A stretch of DNA of 64,000 nucleotides from Diplolepis rosae (GCA_030998225.1 JAPYXD010000714.1:6634001-6698000), one strand, 5' to 3'; counted from the stretch's first letter, positions 31,530-43,694 are shown. Translations and numbers: made by a program. The notes: generated from the sequence alone by a model not told the origin.

Positions 31530-32968
31530 CCTTATCTCATTTGGAAAAACCTCTTCAATTAGAGCTGTAAGTTCTTGAAATCTCGCAGTGGAAATCCTTC
31601 ACAGACACATAAAATACAAAATCAAATTTTCGATGCTTGCAAAAAAATAGTACCTTATGCGAAAAACAAAGAAACAATTTACTCGGTATTTGAAGTTTTT
31701 AGTTCGTTTTCGAAAATAATGTTTACGAGCAAATTCTGATGTGCAACATCCAAGCCCTGCTCTTCAGGTGATTTCGGCTTTTTTTGTGTTCCATAATAAT
31801 TTACATAGACCCTCTCACCTTTAGGACATTTAAGGTACTCCTGAATGACGTTCTACAAATTAAAAAGAAATTCTGAATATTAAGAACATAGAAAGGAAAT
31901 AAAAATGCAAATGTGATAAATTCTTAGGTTGGGAAATAATCCTAGTTCAAAGCTGATAGAAGGAAAAAAAAAGATGTCCTTTGTCAAGGCGAATTGATTG
32001 AATTTAAAAAAATTAAATCATTCTATTGAAGAATGTGAAATTTTTGGTAATTTGAAATATTGAAAAATTTGTTTTTCAACTTTAACTTCGTAAAGCTGAT
32101 TCAATTATTGTTTTTTTCGTGAAAAGCCCTTACAGTCGTAAGCTTATCTCTTGTCCTCTTGGCTCTTTTCAATTCCAGTAACTCATCAATGGATGCCCTT
32201 TTGCTACACCCCTTAAAAGTTGAAGCTTCTGATTTTTGTTCGACGTCTAAAGGCTCTGAACACACGTCCATGAATTTCAGACTCTCTAGATCCTGATCAA
32301 AATCAATTCTATCTACTAGTACCTAAAACAATTAGCAAACATTTCTTTTCATAAAAATGCAGATAACATATATTGAAACTAATATTACAAGTGAAATAAT
32401 TTTTTATTTTATACATATAAGTTCATTTTTTTAGAAAATAGGTTGAAATTCCTTTTATCGAATAACCTCTTTATTGTTTTTAAAATCGTCCAATTTTTTA
32501 AAAAACTTCAGCTTATCCCCTATTGGAGGAATCAACAACGCCAAGGAGTTGAAGTCCAGTAATTCGAGAGCCGGAATATCGATGTAATTTTCTGTAATTA
32601 ACGTGAAAAAGAGATATTTTGAAAGAGGCATTTAACGCGATAAAAGTGTCAATTCTAGGATAAATTCAAGTTCCAAGCGACATACATATTTGACTCCAAA
32701 ACATTTTTTTAAAAACGTTACATAAGTTACACTCAAAGGGAATATTTTTCGGATCTTGGCTTCGTTTTTTTTTTTATAAAGAAAAGATTGAGTATTTCTT
32801 GTATAAATAAATAAAGAAACTAAATTTGTAGGTTATAGCACCGTTCCATTAGCCTGAACTTAGCTCAAACTTACAAAAAACAATCACTATAAAAGAAACT
32901 TAAATTAACTTACCTTTAAATGCCAACAGGTATGAGGAAAATCCCCACTCCTTTAAAATATCTTCCAT
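31530..32968 (-). CDS. SAM-domain N-terminal exons of the transposase-like gene
   Basis: I read five exons with good borders: 32968-32914, 32591-32467, 32322-32134, 31852-31683 and 31596-31530. The phases join without loss, and the next exon starts at 31406. The start is MEDILKEWGFSSYL. Exons 1-2 together make a SAM domain: L-x-x-WGF-x-x-Y, then a I-x-x-x-LLxF and a terminal IPPIGDKLKFFKKL block, the usual SAM core. SAM domains mediate protein-protein oligomerisation. Exon 3 has a basic KRAKRTRDKL stretch (possible nuclear signal). Donors are GTAAGT, GTTATT (weak), GTAAGG, GTAAAT and GTAAGG. A transposase-like gene with five introns and a SAM head could be domesticated. Confidence 0.6.
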
Positions 32969-33309
32969 ACTATTAGTCTGGTCCCACAATGTGTTGTAGG
33001 GAATGATGACGCGCTCGTAAGGGGAACCCTCGTACAGTTGATTCTACTAAACAAGTGGTCAGCGTTCGTACTATTCTGTTTAGTAGAGTGGACAGAACGT
33101 TGTTTAGTATTTCTGAACCAACGGGTGGTTGTTATTACCATAAATTAGCTTACTAAACGGGAATAGTAGCATGTACTCTAACAGTTCTCTCCGTGTAAAT
33201 TTTACTTAGAATTTTCCATGAATTTCAGATAATCTCAAAAATGTTTATATTAGGTGAATGTTTTTCAGATATCCATAAAATTCCATAGTCAATAAATGTT
33301 TAAAATTTC

Positions 33310-33720
33310 AAGTTAAGGTAATGATTGGAAATTTAGTAGCTTTGTTAGTTAACTATTTTAATCAGAAAATTCTTCATTTTCGTAGATTTTTTCAATTTTT
33401 TAATTAAAAATATATGCATAGGCCACAAAAATGCGACGTGAAAATTTTGAATCATCAGCTACGATTTCGAGGCAACAGAAATTTTAATTCGATTGTGGTA
33501 GAACCGTAGATGGTTTGCACTGTCAGTAATCAGGTGCTGATAGGAAAGACTAGTGAGAGCCTTAGTTAATATGAATTTCTATTAAACTCCTTTCCACACC
33601 ACCGAGGAGATAGACTTGCAGGCGCGTTTTTTTAGTGGTTTCCTCTGTAGGCCTAATCTAGTTTTTCAAAAATTTGCAATAGACGAAATCGAAAAAATAG
33701 AAGAAAATATATTTGGGGTA
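33310..33720. repeat. Left arm of a composite inverted repeat
   Basis: 'aatttagtagctttgttag...cataggccacaaaaatgcg...gaatcatcagctac' matches 34905-35190 in reverse complement. This arm has an extra 110-bp piece near 33542-33655. Together the arms bracket a MITE-like segment and an LTR-like insert, so the whole is probably one TIR element of about 1.9 kb with later insertions. Confidence 0.75.
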
Positions 33721-33846
33721 CTTAAATAACGTGAGTCCCCTTGCCTCTCGCATAACTCAAGGCACATGAAAAGAAATACACCTTTGATCACTTGTAAATG
33801 GATGCTAGTAGATGTCTTTTACCAAGATATTAAACATGATAGATAC

Positions 33847-34121
33847 ACTGAGAAAAAAGATTTGATTGAATCAAAGAAAATAATTTGTTTGAACGACTTT
33901 CTTTGATTTAAAGAAATGATTTGTTTAAATGAAATAAAATTTGTTTGATTCAAACAAAATATCCTTGAACCAAATAAATATTTGTTTGAATCAAATTAAT
34001 TTTTCTTCAAAACAAAGAAATTAATGCATTGACATATGGTCAAAGATATAATTTGTTTGATTTAAGGCAGAAACTTATTTATTTGAACAAATAATTATTT
34101 GGTCGAAAAATATTTTGTTTG
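33847..34121. mobile_element. Short repeat built of ATTTGTTTGAATCAAA-like words
   Basis: Starts 'cactgagaaaaaagattt' and consists of many palindromic TTTGATTCAAA/TTTGTTTGAATC words. The same start occurs near 2851. It is non-coding and MITE-like. Confidence 0.45.
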
Positions 34122-34124
34122 AAT

Positions 34125-34822
34125 TGTGACGTGGTAAATTTTACCCGTCACAAGGAAAATGTTTAATTTAGCAAACTCACCGGTGACAGGCGGGGTTATG
34201 TCCCTGGGGAAAAGGTCGTGAGACGAGAGCCCGCACTTCGTCGTCACCCGAGAGCACTCGAAACACACCTTTCGCGCACTGCACGCACTCACGCTTCCTG
34301 TCCTGTCTGTTCCATGAGCGACACGAGGACAACAGCACCGGAGGACAGCAGCGTCGAACACGAGGCACAGCCGGCTACCGAATCCATGTCAACACTGGCC
34401 GCCATGTCGAGTTTCGAGCCACGATGGATCGACGTTTCGATTATTGCCACCATCGATCGTTGGAGAGCGACGCACCAGACAACCAGATGCCACCACGTGA
34501 CCCAGAAAATGTACCCTAGGGCGCATAGACCCTGGGACTTGATATAAAACATAATTGATATTTAGTATCTTAGACATTTGCTGATATTAAACTCGTACAG
34601 TTTGACGGAGATGAACATTGGTTATAATTGTGTCATCGTGTTACACGCGCCGTTCATTGTAAATAATAGAACCGCGTGCTGAGGAAAATTATTTGCCGAG
34701 GGCAATTTTTATACTAGGCACGAGTTGCTTCTTCGTCTATTGGATATCAATTACCTTGACCATTCTAATAAAATCGTTATTGAATACTATTAATTTACGG
34801 AAATTATATAATTAGGACGACA
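34125..34822. mobile_element. LTR-like GC-rich insert
   Basis: Begins TGTGACGTGGTAAATTTTACC and can be read to end ...GGACGACA. The first half is GC-rich, unlike the flanks, and the frames in it (34218-34547 and others) lack any family. An AATAAA lies near 34768. I could not find a matching target duplication, so the LTR reading is tentative. Confidence 0.3.
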
Positions 34823-34904
34823 TGTTTTCCCAAATTTTTGAAAAATGATTATTTATACATTGCATTCAGAGAAATGTTTTTCAGAATTGGCTACAATCTG
34901 CATA

Positions 34905-35300
34905 CAATGTTATATATTATATAATTAGAACTATTTTTTTTCGCTTTCGTATTAATGCAAATTTTTGAAAAAGTGGATCAGCACCTGATTACTAACAAGG
35001 CAAAACAGCTAGGGCCCTACCACAATCGAATTAATATTTCTGTTTTATTGTAGCTGATGATTCAAAATTTTCACCCCGCATTTTTGTGGCCTATGCATAG
35101 ATTTTTAATTAAAAAATTGAAAAAATCTACGAAAATGAAGAATTTTCTGATAAAAATAGTTGACTAACAAAGCTACTAAATTTCGAGTGTATAATTAGGT
35201 ATAATTTATGTATTACTTAAGTATTATAATATTTTATTTTTTAAACTCCAATATCATATTTTTTCATTCCTTAATATATAATATTCTCTACATAATTTTG
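34905..35300. repeat. Right arm of the composite inverted repeat, copy 2 of the 6.6-kb repeat
   Basis: Reverse complement of 6568-6740 ('ctagggccctaccacaatcgaatt', 'atcagcacctgattactaac') and of 33310-33720. The third module ('gtcgtctgcttcgcgcc...aagcgtgagatcgaagcg', 35525-35640) follows in the order expected for one inverted full-length copy, separated by AT-rich sequence. Confidence 0.8.
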
Positions 35301-36175
35301 TAATTGAATTATTTGAGTTGCATAGCTAAAAAATATTGGAATTGATATTTTGTTTTGAAACTTTGAAAATTTATTGAGTTTAAATTCCAATAGAAAATCA
35401 CTGTTTAAGTTTTTAAATCATCCTAAAATTCAAAATAAAATGTTTATACATTAATTTTAGGTAAATGTTTTTGAAAATATCATAGAAAGAAAGGTTATAT
35501 ATTAAATTATATATTTGGTGATTTGAAATTTGTCGTCTGCTTCGCGCCACTATGACACTAAGTCAACAGAAAAATAATTTTCGATCTTGGCTCAACAGCC
35601 GAAAGCGTGAGATCGAAGCGAGGAAGTGGGAACACATCGACACGGCGCACTTGATTGTGGTGGGGGCCGCCACCCCCCACGTTCTGGGACCACTGGTCTG
35701 CATATTCCACTCGCTTGTGTCTACCAAAAATTATCCAATCCCAAGGGACTTTTACGGCCTGGCCATTAATGTCAATGACCCGATCAGATTCGTTGAACGT
35801 TATATAAGTATGATCACGAAAGGAACTTCCAATTTTTCAGAATTTATAAGCCCAGATAATACATTTTCCTTTTTTAAGTTCCATCGATGATCTCCAGAAA
35901 TTAACCATTCAACTTGCACAGAAACCTTTACAATAGAACCATCCTCATGTATAAAATTCAATTACTTCTTTTAAAACGAGACTTTTATCGTTATCCACTC
36001 TACTATTTTTTAATTTACTTGCATTAGTCGCTTCCTCGCAACAAACATTACACTCTTGTCGCGAAATTGCGAGCATTTGAAGCAAGCCCGCCCGCCCTCG
36101 ATACTAAGAAGACTTAAGGGGCTTCGACTCCTCTGACTATTTATTATAATATATAATAATATAAAATAATATATA

Positions 36176-36290
36176 TAATAATAAACATTAATTTATATAA
36201 TAATATATAATAATAAACATTAATTTATATAATATATATAATAATAAACATTAATTTATATAATAATATATAATAATAAACATTAATCTT
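36176..36290. repeat. AT-rich tandem repeat, ~37-bp unit
   Basis: 'ataataaacattaatttatataataatat' recurs about four times with small length changes. It is a minisatellite with no coding. Confidence 0.8.
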
Positions 36291-36904
36291 TACGTAGCTC
36301 GTTACAAAACCTACCTTCATCAAATCATTACCGTTTCCTTAAAGAGACCATGGATGACCTAATAACTCAACTTTAAACCAAACAAAACAAAAACAAAAAT
36401 TACTTACCTTGAAAATTTTATCAAAAATATCACTATAAATTTTCACCATTTCTTTATGGAAATGATCCCGACGCAAAAGGAGCAAGAATTCAAAACGTAC
36501 CACATATCTACCTAAAATATTACGACTTTCGAGGGGAACTAACATAACCACGATGTAAAGCATCTGATTGGAACGTATTGCGTAATTATTTAAAAGTAAA
36601 ACGTTAATAATACAAGGCAATAAAATAGAAATAGAAATGCACGAAAACATTTAATTCCTTTTGCAAAACAACTAACCACTCTATACAGCCTATACAAAAG
36701 TAAAAACATTTGTAAAACAATTTAAAATACAACTATTGTTGGGAATAACATCACATATATTTTTTTTAAATGTAAAAATTGTTTTTTCTATGAGTTGAAT
36801 CAAATTATATTTTGTATAAATATATAACGATAGTTATAAAATTAAAATGCGATTGCAATTTACAATATTTTTTTTATAGTAAAAAAAAGAGAAAATAGTT
36901 TCCA

Positions 36905-37035
36905 AGAGAGGAATTTCCGTAAGGGTGGTGCCGTTCAGGTACTTAACGAGATAAGTATCGAATATGATTTTTGTAAACCAACATATGAGTTAGAATGTTA
37001 AGGCCAATATTCGGAACTACCCCCGTTTAAGGGAG
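36905..37035 (+). pseudogene. Second locus of the dsRBD gene (5' fragment)
   Basis: One reading frame gives GAVQVLNEISIEYDFCKPTY and, after a stop, a SELPPFK block. The protein at 7594-8052 has TAVQVLNEISIEYDFSEPSY and ELPPFQ in the same order and spacing. Residues before it also correspond. The copy stops before the second half of the dsRBD. The following frame 37080-37319 (79 codons) is open but unrelated to the expected continuation, and I do not recognise it. Confidence 0.75.
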
Positions 37036-37329
37036 TTACTCACCTACCCGCCTAGTCAAAACAGGGTTAAACACACAGGATGACTATATTAGTACTTGAT
37101 CTGTCAACGTCGCATCTTGTTTGTTCGAATGCGCACAGGTGTACAGTCGCACATATGGTCACGTCAGTACCTAAGAAATGTTTCTCAGACATGAAATTAT
37201 ACAATGAATTAAAAAGCTGCAAATCCGTCCAAATGAGGGAAAAAATGATTGCCTCTGGCATCATGGTATATAATTTTTGTGAAGAAAAAATTAACAAAAA
37301 TCTTGTAGGTGAAGCGTAAAAGAATGTTA

Positions 37330-38232
37330 TATTCGACTCAAATTTATCCAACACTAAAATCAAATTGTATAAGTGGATGAACTACTGTAAAAAATATTAG
37401 TAACGTGGGCACCTACCTGAAAATTGTTACGGGACAAAGCGCAATCGCAATTACAATCTATGAATAGTTTTTATCAAACCCAGCCTAATTTTATCTCTAA
37501 TTATATTACCATTCTTATTATATATATAATTTTATTATTTTATCACTATTAATATTTTACATTCTTATTCTTATAAATCCAATCAATGATGATAATAATA
37601 TTATCTATGATTAATACTATTCATGTCGACTCTTCTTTAACGTAAAATAAATATCAACAACACTTCTCATACCCTATTTTTATGATGATGGATATTACCA
37701 ATGATCGAATACATAGAAAATTCCTTTTAATTATTTTAAAACTTTTTTTAATATCTCGATTGTTAAATAATCATCAATATCAAGAATAACGGAAATCAGT
37801 TAATTTATACGTTAATCATTTGACATTTTCAATTTTCTCTCTTTAATTGCAATTAACGGTTTGAATATTTCTCAATATCTCTTACCATTATTGAATATTA
37901 ATTTCCTTTATGTATCATTACTAGTTATAATACTTTTCAGATTCATTTTGCACTAATGTACACATCAACGATCATAATACTTATAAACTGCTCTTTACCA
38001 AAGTATCCGGCATCAGTAAATTAATTATCTGAACCGATTGGACCACAACATTCTACAGCCTATTTAAGACTCATCTCAAAACACCCACCAAGGAAAGATT
38101 CAACTCGTCAAATTCGACCCAACTGGACTCAATCACAAATAAATTTATTTTCAATTAAGGGAAGATACAAACAAGTTTGAATTTTCTATCTTGTTAACAT
38201 ATTTCCGTGGTACTAACTTACAATTTATTTAA
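37330..38232. other. Gene-free AT-rich stretch
   Basis: No coding signal. Short ATT/AAT-rich sequence similar in texture to the inside of the gypsy LTR at 17.1-17.8 kb, but I cannot align it by eye. Confidence 0.35.
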
Positions 38233-38520
38233 TGTGCCACCGGCGCGCAAAGTCGTTTTTTCGCTACAGTTAACAGTAGCACAATGTAGTATATTGCGCT
38301 ACAGAGGTATGAAATGTAAAATTTGAACTGCGCATGCGCTTATAGCCATGTAACGGAGCACAATCTTCTTCTTATTCTTCTTCTTCGTACAGCGTTAGCA
38401 CCTAACTGGCAAAGTCTTGTACATTTGAACTGCGCATGCTCTATTAAAATCCATTACTGCTACACAAGATCGATAAAATCAAAATGGCCGGGACTAGTGG
38501 TGACATATCAAGTGTAATGA
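38233..38520. repeat. Direct repeat A (pair with 54443-54735)
   Basis: About 290 bp, starting 'tgtgccaccggcgcgc' and ending 'gacatatcaagtgtaatga', over 85% alike by eye to the second copy. It has two 'gaactgcgcatg' words, a (CTT)n run and 'aaaatggccgggactag'. This copy continues to about 38690 with AATAAA and a 'cccgaca' end, so it might be a small LTR. No target duplication was found. Confidence 0.8.
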
Positions 38521-39104
38521 TCTCGGCTTTGATCTCCTGCGAGAATTGTCGCTCGTCACGCAATGACCCTCATTGTGCGCCTAGGCACGGAATATACTAT
38601 TGCGTTAATAAACATATTTCATATAATTAATCTCTTCCTTTTCACTGTCTTATAATCCATCCCTCAGAGAGGATCCTTCCGATCCCGACATAAAAGGATT
38701 TTTTTTCACAGAAAGATTTTCTAATTCTTTAAATATTTAAAATGATGAAACATTAAAATTTAAGTATTCATTCCGTTGCTTCCGTCTAGATGAAGACTTT
38801 TGTTTTTTTCGCCCGCCCGACACGATTCCAAAAATAATTAAATATTCGTTAGATAAAAATTTTACGGTTTTAAGCAACTAACGAATCGTGAAGGAACTGT
38901 TGATCTAGACCGCAGACGGGCACGATAAAAGAAAAGTAAAGCAATTACGAGATGTATAGTAGCCTCGCGATGCACAGTAGAGCGCATCAAGATTTTCCAA
39001 AACAGACCGATATATTGGGCATGTGTATGGGCGAACGAAAGGAGGAATGGGAAAATGGCAAAAAGCTGTGACAACAAACAGTCTATGGGTGCACGTGTGC
39101 GGGA

Positions 39105-39106
39105 CC

Positions 39107-39150
<44 letters not shown>
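39105..39150. repeat. C-run plus (CT)n microsatellite
   Basis: A poly-C stretch followed by about 17 CT units. Flanking frames with RERERE or SLSLSL are artefacts. Confidence 0.95.
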
Positions 39151-39152
<2 letters not shown>

Positions 39153-39659
39153 TCATTCGTTTTATTATTCAATTCTTTCTCCGCTCATCCTAGTTCTCAT
39201 ATCATTGCTCTCACTTTACACTCATTCTGCGCATTTCTCTCATTTCATACCTTTATAGTTTATAGCGATTGAGTGCCTATGTACCTTCGCTATCAATTAA
39301 TCTACTTTATAAAACATTAATGCACCTGAAACATATCATGCCGGAATTTTTAGTGTTTTCGTCCCCGACAAACTAGGGTGGTCTACAGACGAGTACGGAT
39401 AAGAATAAGAAACGATAACCTTATGTTGTTCAGGTGTAGTTGCTCTTTTCCATCAAGCTGTGAGATAATCTACAATGTCTAGTTTTGTAGTATAGTACAT
39501 AAGAAGAAGAGTCCTACTTTAACAGGTTCATTTCCTAAAGAAAAGCAGTATAGATAATACAATAAACAAAAAATGTTTTAGCGGTAAATGTATTTTAGAT
39601 TTGAGATTTTTCAACGGCCATGTTCTATGACTGCTTTCATCTAGACCCCGATTGAATTC

Positions 39660-41400
39660 TTATGCTGGTTGAAGGGTCTGGGATGGCAGTTGAATTACGG
39701 AGGTATTCGCTGGTCGTTCCCTTGGTGGTGCAGCAGGTATTACTGTGCGGGTGGAAGTACCTGTCTCCGTAGTGGTTTGTGGCAGAGAGTTCCGTGCGGG
39801 GGTTGGTTCCTGCTCTTCCTTGATGTTAATGGTACTGAGGTCGACACATTGATCATCTCTCGTCCCTAGTGAGTGTCGTTGATTGCATTTGATAATTAGT
39901 TTTGAAATCCTGGGGAAGAGGATGTATATAAGTAGTCCAATAAATATGAGGCCTAGTCCGAGGTAGGATCCGTGGATCATCCTTATTGGGCTGTTTCCTG
40001 CTCGTCGGGCCAGGCTAAAGTCATACAGTTGTTGTTCTAGATGCTCCAAGGATTTGTCGTTAGTTTCGAAGACTTTGTCCCTAGGCGTTGTCTTCTGCGT
40101 CTGAGCAGACGTAGATTTTCTTGTAGGTATGTATCCTTGAAACTCTTGTAGAGCTGGTGACAGCGCAGAGATGTTCAGGTGAAGCAGTGGGGCGTAGATC
40201 ATTTCGGTTTCTCCCTTTCGGTTGCTGGTACCTGGGAGCTTCCTTTCCTTTATTCTAAGGTCGCATCCTGCAGCCAGTTGGATTATGCCGGTTCCTTTTG
40301 ATGTGATTTGGTTGTTGGCCTGATTACGACAGGTTGTAATAGCGATAGTCGGCTCTTGGATAAAGTACAACCATCCGCCTAGGATTTCTATCAAACTCCA
40401 ATCAAACTGGTTTCCATATGTCACTTAAACGTTACAAATTTGGAAGGTGGATAGCGATGGATTCAGTAGAAGCTCTGCTTCGCAAGTTCTGAATTTTCCA
40501 TTCTCGTTTACGGGTAAATTTCCTTTACAAATCTTATAAGCTGGTAGTTCGGTACATGCCGCAACATCCCGGTGGTTCATTAAAACAAAGGTCCTCTGTG
40601 ATTCTTCCACGGCGATGTGGGAGAATTTAGGAAGAATATATTCCTTCCTGGAGTTGTTTCCTAAGATGGCCTGGGGCACTGGAAGTGGATGTAGTTGATA
40701 CACCAGATAGTTAGCTGTTCCCAACAGCGGTAGATCCAGCAATATTTTAAGGACTCCCCTTCTGTATATTGGGGTAGCGGTAGATACGCTGGTAAGTTCC
40801 TCGATGTCTACAGTAGGTCCGGAAGTAGGAAGTAGGAAGTACAGTAGGAAGGACACCTCTGGGTGATGGTCTGGATGTCTCTGCTTCGTTTGCTCGCAGG
40901 ACTCGAGTTAAGGCTTCAGTGTATTCAAGCTCAGTGATCTTCCTGGTGACCTGACTAAGTTCTTGATTAAGATTGGTAAGTTCGTTCTTGAGCGATTTGA
41001 GTTTTTCTTGATGCTGTTGTGCTTGGTTGTGCGTCTCCTCTAGTTGGGACCTGACCAAGTAGGTCTGTTACCCTACTAGTTGCGAAAGGTTGGTCTGAGG
41101 TTCATTTAACTCTTGGATTTTTGCCTGAATGAGCTGACCATCGTCATAGGTTAGGAGTCCAGCTACGGGTCCAATGATTCCGCCTAGGAAACCTAGTAGT
41201 GGAGTTGATGGCCGTTTTCGCATTGCTTTGGGTGACTGAGAGGGGAGGATCTTTTCGGCTCGTTGTTGCATCATCGTTGTCTCTTTCATGAGTTCCTCTT
41301 GGAGCCTTTCGGCTAGGTTGAACTTGGATCCAAGAGCATGACTTGCGATGTCTTGATGGCAGTGTTCTTCGTACCCTGGTTGACAATGTGCGGCTAAGTG
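39660..41400 (-). pseudogene. env: Second errantivirus-type Env, fused to an integrase end
   Basis: The order on the minus strand is a frame 41661-41068 that starts as integrase (FAYNTSVHEVTNFTPYELVFE) and, after a join near 41470, becomes Env. It contains a basic cleavage-like MRKR followed by a Gly-rich hydrophobic fusion-peptide-like stretch (GFLGGIIGPVAGLLT). A coiled-coil-like frame (41058-40747, many Leu/Glu/Gln) follows. Then comes a Cys-bearing frame (40856-40425), and finally 40424-39660 with the anchor YLGLGLIFIGLLIYILF and a Thr/Pro-rich tail. At least three frame breaks are present. It is distinct from the Env at 9.7-12.6 kb. Confidence 0.75.
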
Positions 41401-41469
41401 GTTCATATTATGTATATAGGATGATGGTAGGATCTGGATTTTAATGAAGTCCATGAAGATGGTGATCCT

Positions 41470-42550
41470 CCAGGTACTGGTCCCGAGTTCCGTACCCTGA
41501 GGGAACGAGCTGAGTGTCCTAGCGGCTCCCTCGAAAACCAATTCGTAAGGTGTGAAATTAGTGACCTCATGTACTGACGTGTTATATGCGAACATGGTGA
41601 AAGCGAACATTCGATCCCAATCGTCATAATCATCAGCATAATGCTTTATGTAATCTGTCAATACAATAGGCTTCTATCGAGTGATGTGTTAGTTTGTGGT
41701 CGGTATCCGGAAGCAGTTAGTTGCTTCACGTTAAATAGTCCTTCTAGGTGTTTCATTAATTTGCTTATAAAATCCCCTCCCCTGTCTGTTAGGATGTATC
41801 TCGGCGCGCCATATTGGGAGAAGAGAGTTGTCGCAACCGCTCAAGCAACAGTAGTCGTTTTTAGGTCCGGTATCGGAACTGCAATGCAGTATTTACTAAA
41901 ATTATCCTGCATTGTCAGAATGTGCCTATTCCCTTTTGGCGTTGTGGGCAATTTGTGCATTGGTTCACGAGTACGTGCTCGGACAAGTTTTTGTTCAAGG
42001 CAGCTTCTGCATCCTCGGATGAACTCACTGATTTCGTCCCGTAAACCAGGCCATGTATATCGCTCACTGATATGACGGTAAGTTTTCGTAATGCCCTTAT
42101 GGCCACCTATAAGGCTATAATTTTGGGTCGGATTTCTACAGGTGGAACTTCGATTTTTCTGTGGGAGAGCGCAATGGTGATGTTACCAACCCGGAATATT
42201 TCTGCCACGAGTTCCGTCATTTTATTTTGCGTTAACGATCCCAGCAAATCTCCTGACATCGCCATAAGGCAGGTGGTCTGACTATCCCTTTCTAAAGCTG
42301 TTCGAAGTCTCCTTAATCCCTACCCCACATCCTTCCAGTCGACATTGTCAACGTGTCGTCTTTTTAGGACCACGGAATATGTCTTATGTCTACCGTGCGA
42401 AGTAACAAGGACTTGTCTCTTCTTAGGTCGGCATCCCCAGAGGTCTTGTAGGTCAAGACGCTTGGTAGCCACAAGAAGTTTCGCTATGGGGTTCATAGGC
42501 TCACAATCTTCGCATATGAAGTGAGCATAATTTTTATGTCTGTAGGTTAG
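41470..42550 (-). pseudogene. pol: Second gypsy integrase, decayed
   Basis: The finger region shows VGGHKGITKTYRHI and CRSCLEQKLVRAR. The catalytic core shows QDNFSKYCIAVP and, downstream, APRYILTDRGGDFISKLMKHLEGLF with its Asp. Stops interrupt (near 41850 and 42320), and the C-terminal part is fused to Env. The YAHFIC block near 42530 pairs with YAYFVT of the first element. Confidence 0.8.
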
Positions 42551-42562
42551 AGGTTCTGTCCA

Positions 42563-43690
42563 TTAATTGATGACATTAAGTTCGTCTGTGCAGATGCTAC
42601 TTGGTTTGCGGTCTGTATTTGTGGTGTCCTCATAACGTCTTTCAGAGGAAGGTGCGTCGTCCATATATGGTACTTTGACATCGATGGCGGAGCCAGGATG
42701 GGACATAGTACCTTTGACAGGTTCGTAAAATGGTTGTGCTTGTTCCAGCCTTCTCGGTTTCATCCCTTCTCCTCTTCCTGTTGAGTCTTTTCCGCCATTA
42801 TCTGGGTCGATGACTGACCTTGTGAAGCGCGTTGGTCTGACTGCTGACGTCGCAAGCAAGGATCTTTGAGGGGAAGTTTTCCAATTATTGGAGACTCTGA
42901 TGAAGATTCGATTTCCTCAGGAGCATCCTTAAATCGGACCATGCTTTTTCTCGCAATGGGGCTGACCAAGAGCTTGGACCTGTAAGTCTAGGAGTTGCAG
43001 TTCTAGGGGCACTGTTGTCCGTTTTTGCTACTAGGGTTGGCTTTAAGTTCGGTAAAACACTACGGGATTCGCGAAACACTGGGGGGTCAAAATCGTCACT
43101 ATCCTCATCATCTGACGATGGATCACTGGAAGGGTTTTCGATTAACACCGAGGCCTTACTAATTCTTTTTTGTCTCGAGAGTCGTTTACCAATGCAACTT
43201 TCGTCAAGGTTGGTTGCTTTTGGTTCACTTTGGGGTTTGTGAGCTTCTTGGGGATTTTCGGGAGCCGAATCCTTTCTTGGCCTTCCCCGTCGATAAGACA
43301 TTGCTCCAGCTGAGGTGGACGGTTGTGGAGAAAATGTGGGTTTAGTCCTTACTGCGTTGAAGGGGATGGATCGGGGTACAAAAGGTGTTCCTTTGTTTGC
43401 GAATTTTACACCGGATCCAGAAGTGGGTTGCTTCTTTGTCTGAATGAATTTCCTCGTTTGAGTTGTGTGTTCAGCGGAACCTGGGGGCTCCTGTCTGGTG
43501 GAGGGAGGTTCAGCTTTACTAGGTTCTGCTCGCGATGCACTGGAGCGCGTTATAACCAACACTTTTCTGGTGCTAGAGCGATTTTCCACGGAATTCTGGA
43601 TGTTTTCAGAAGGTTTTGGGAGGGAAGAGGATTTGTACGATTGGTCATAGTTGTTAGAATCCTAGGAATCTGTAGAGTCAGTAGATTCTG
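42563..43690 (-). pseudogene. Second pol linker, with AT-hook
   Basis: The frame 43589-42885 is Ser/Pro/Lys-rich with SYRRGRPRKDSAP, one AT-hook, followed by an acidic PSSDDEDSDDFDP tract. Smaller frames (42969-42760, 42859-42563) continue it after shifts. It sits between the RNase H scrap and integrase, as in the first element, with an AT-hook and an acidic stretch in the same order. Confidence 0.6.
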
Positions 43691-43694
43691 AGTA

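Noticed and set aside
34125..34552. GC-rich overlapping frames as a host gene
   Set aside because: Frames on both strands are equally open because of composition. No motif, and the edges look like an LTR.
37080..37319. 79-codon frame after the dsRBD fragment
   Set aside because: Not homologous to the second half of the dsRBD protein, no motif, so not called a gene.
39055..39258. Frame with SLSLSL run
   Set aside because: Created by the (CT)n tract.
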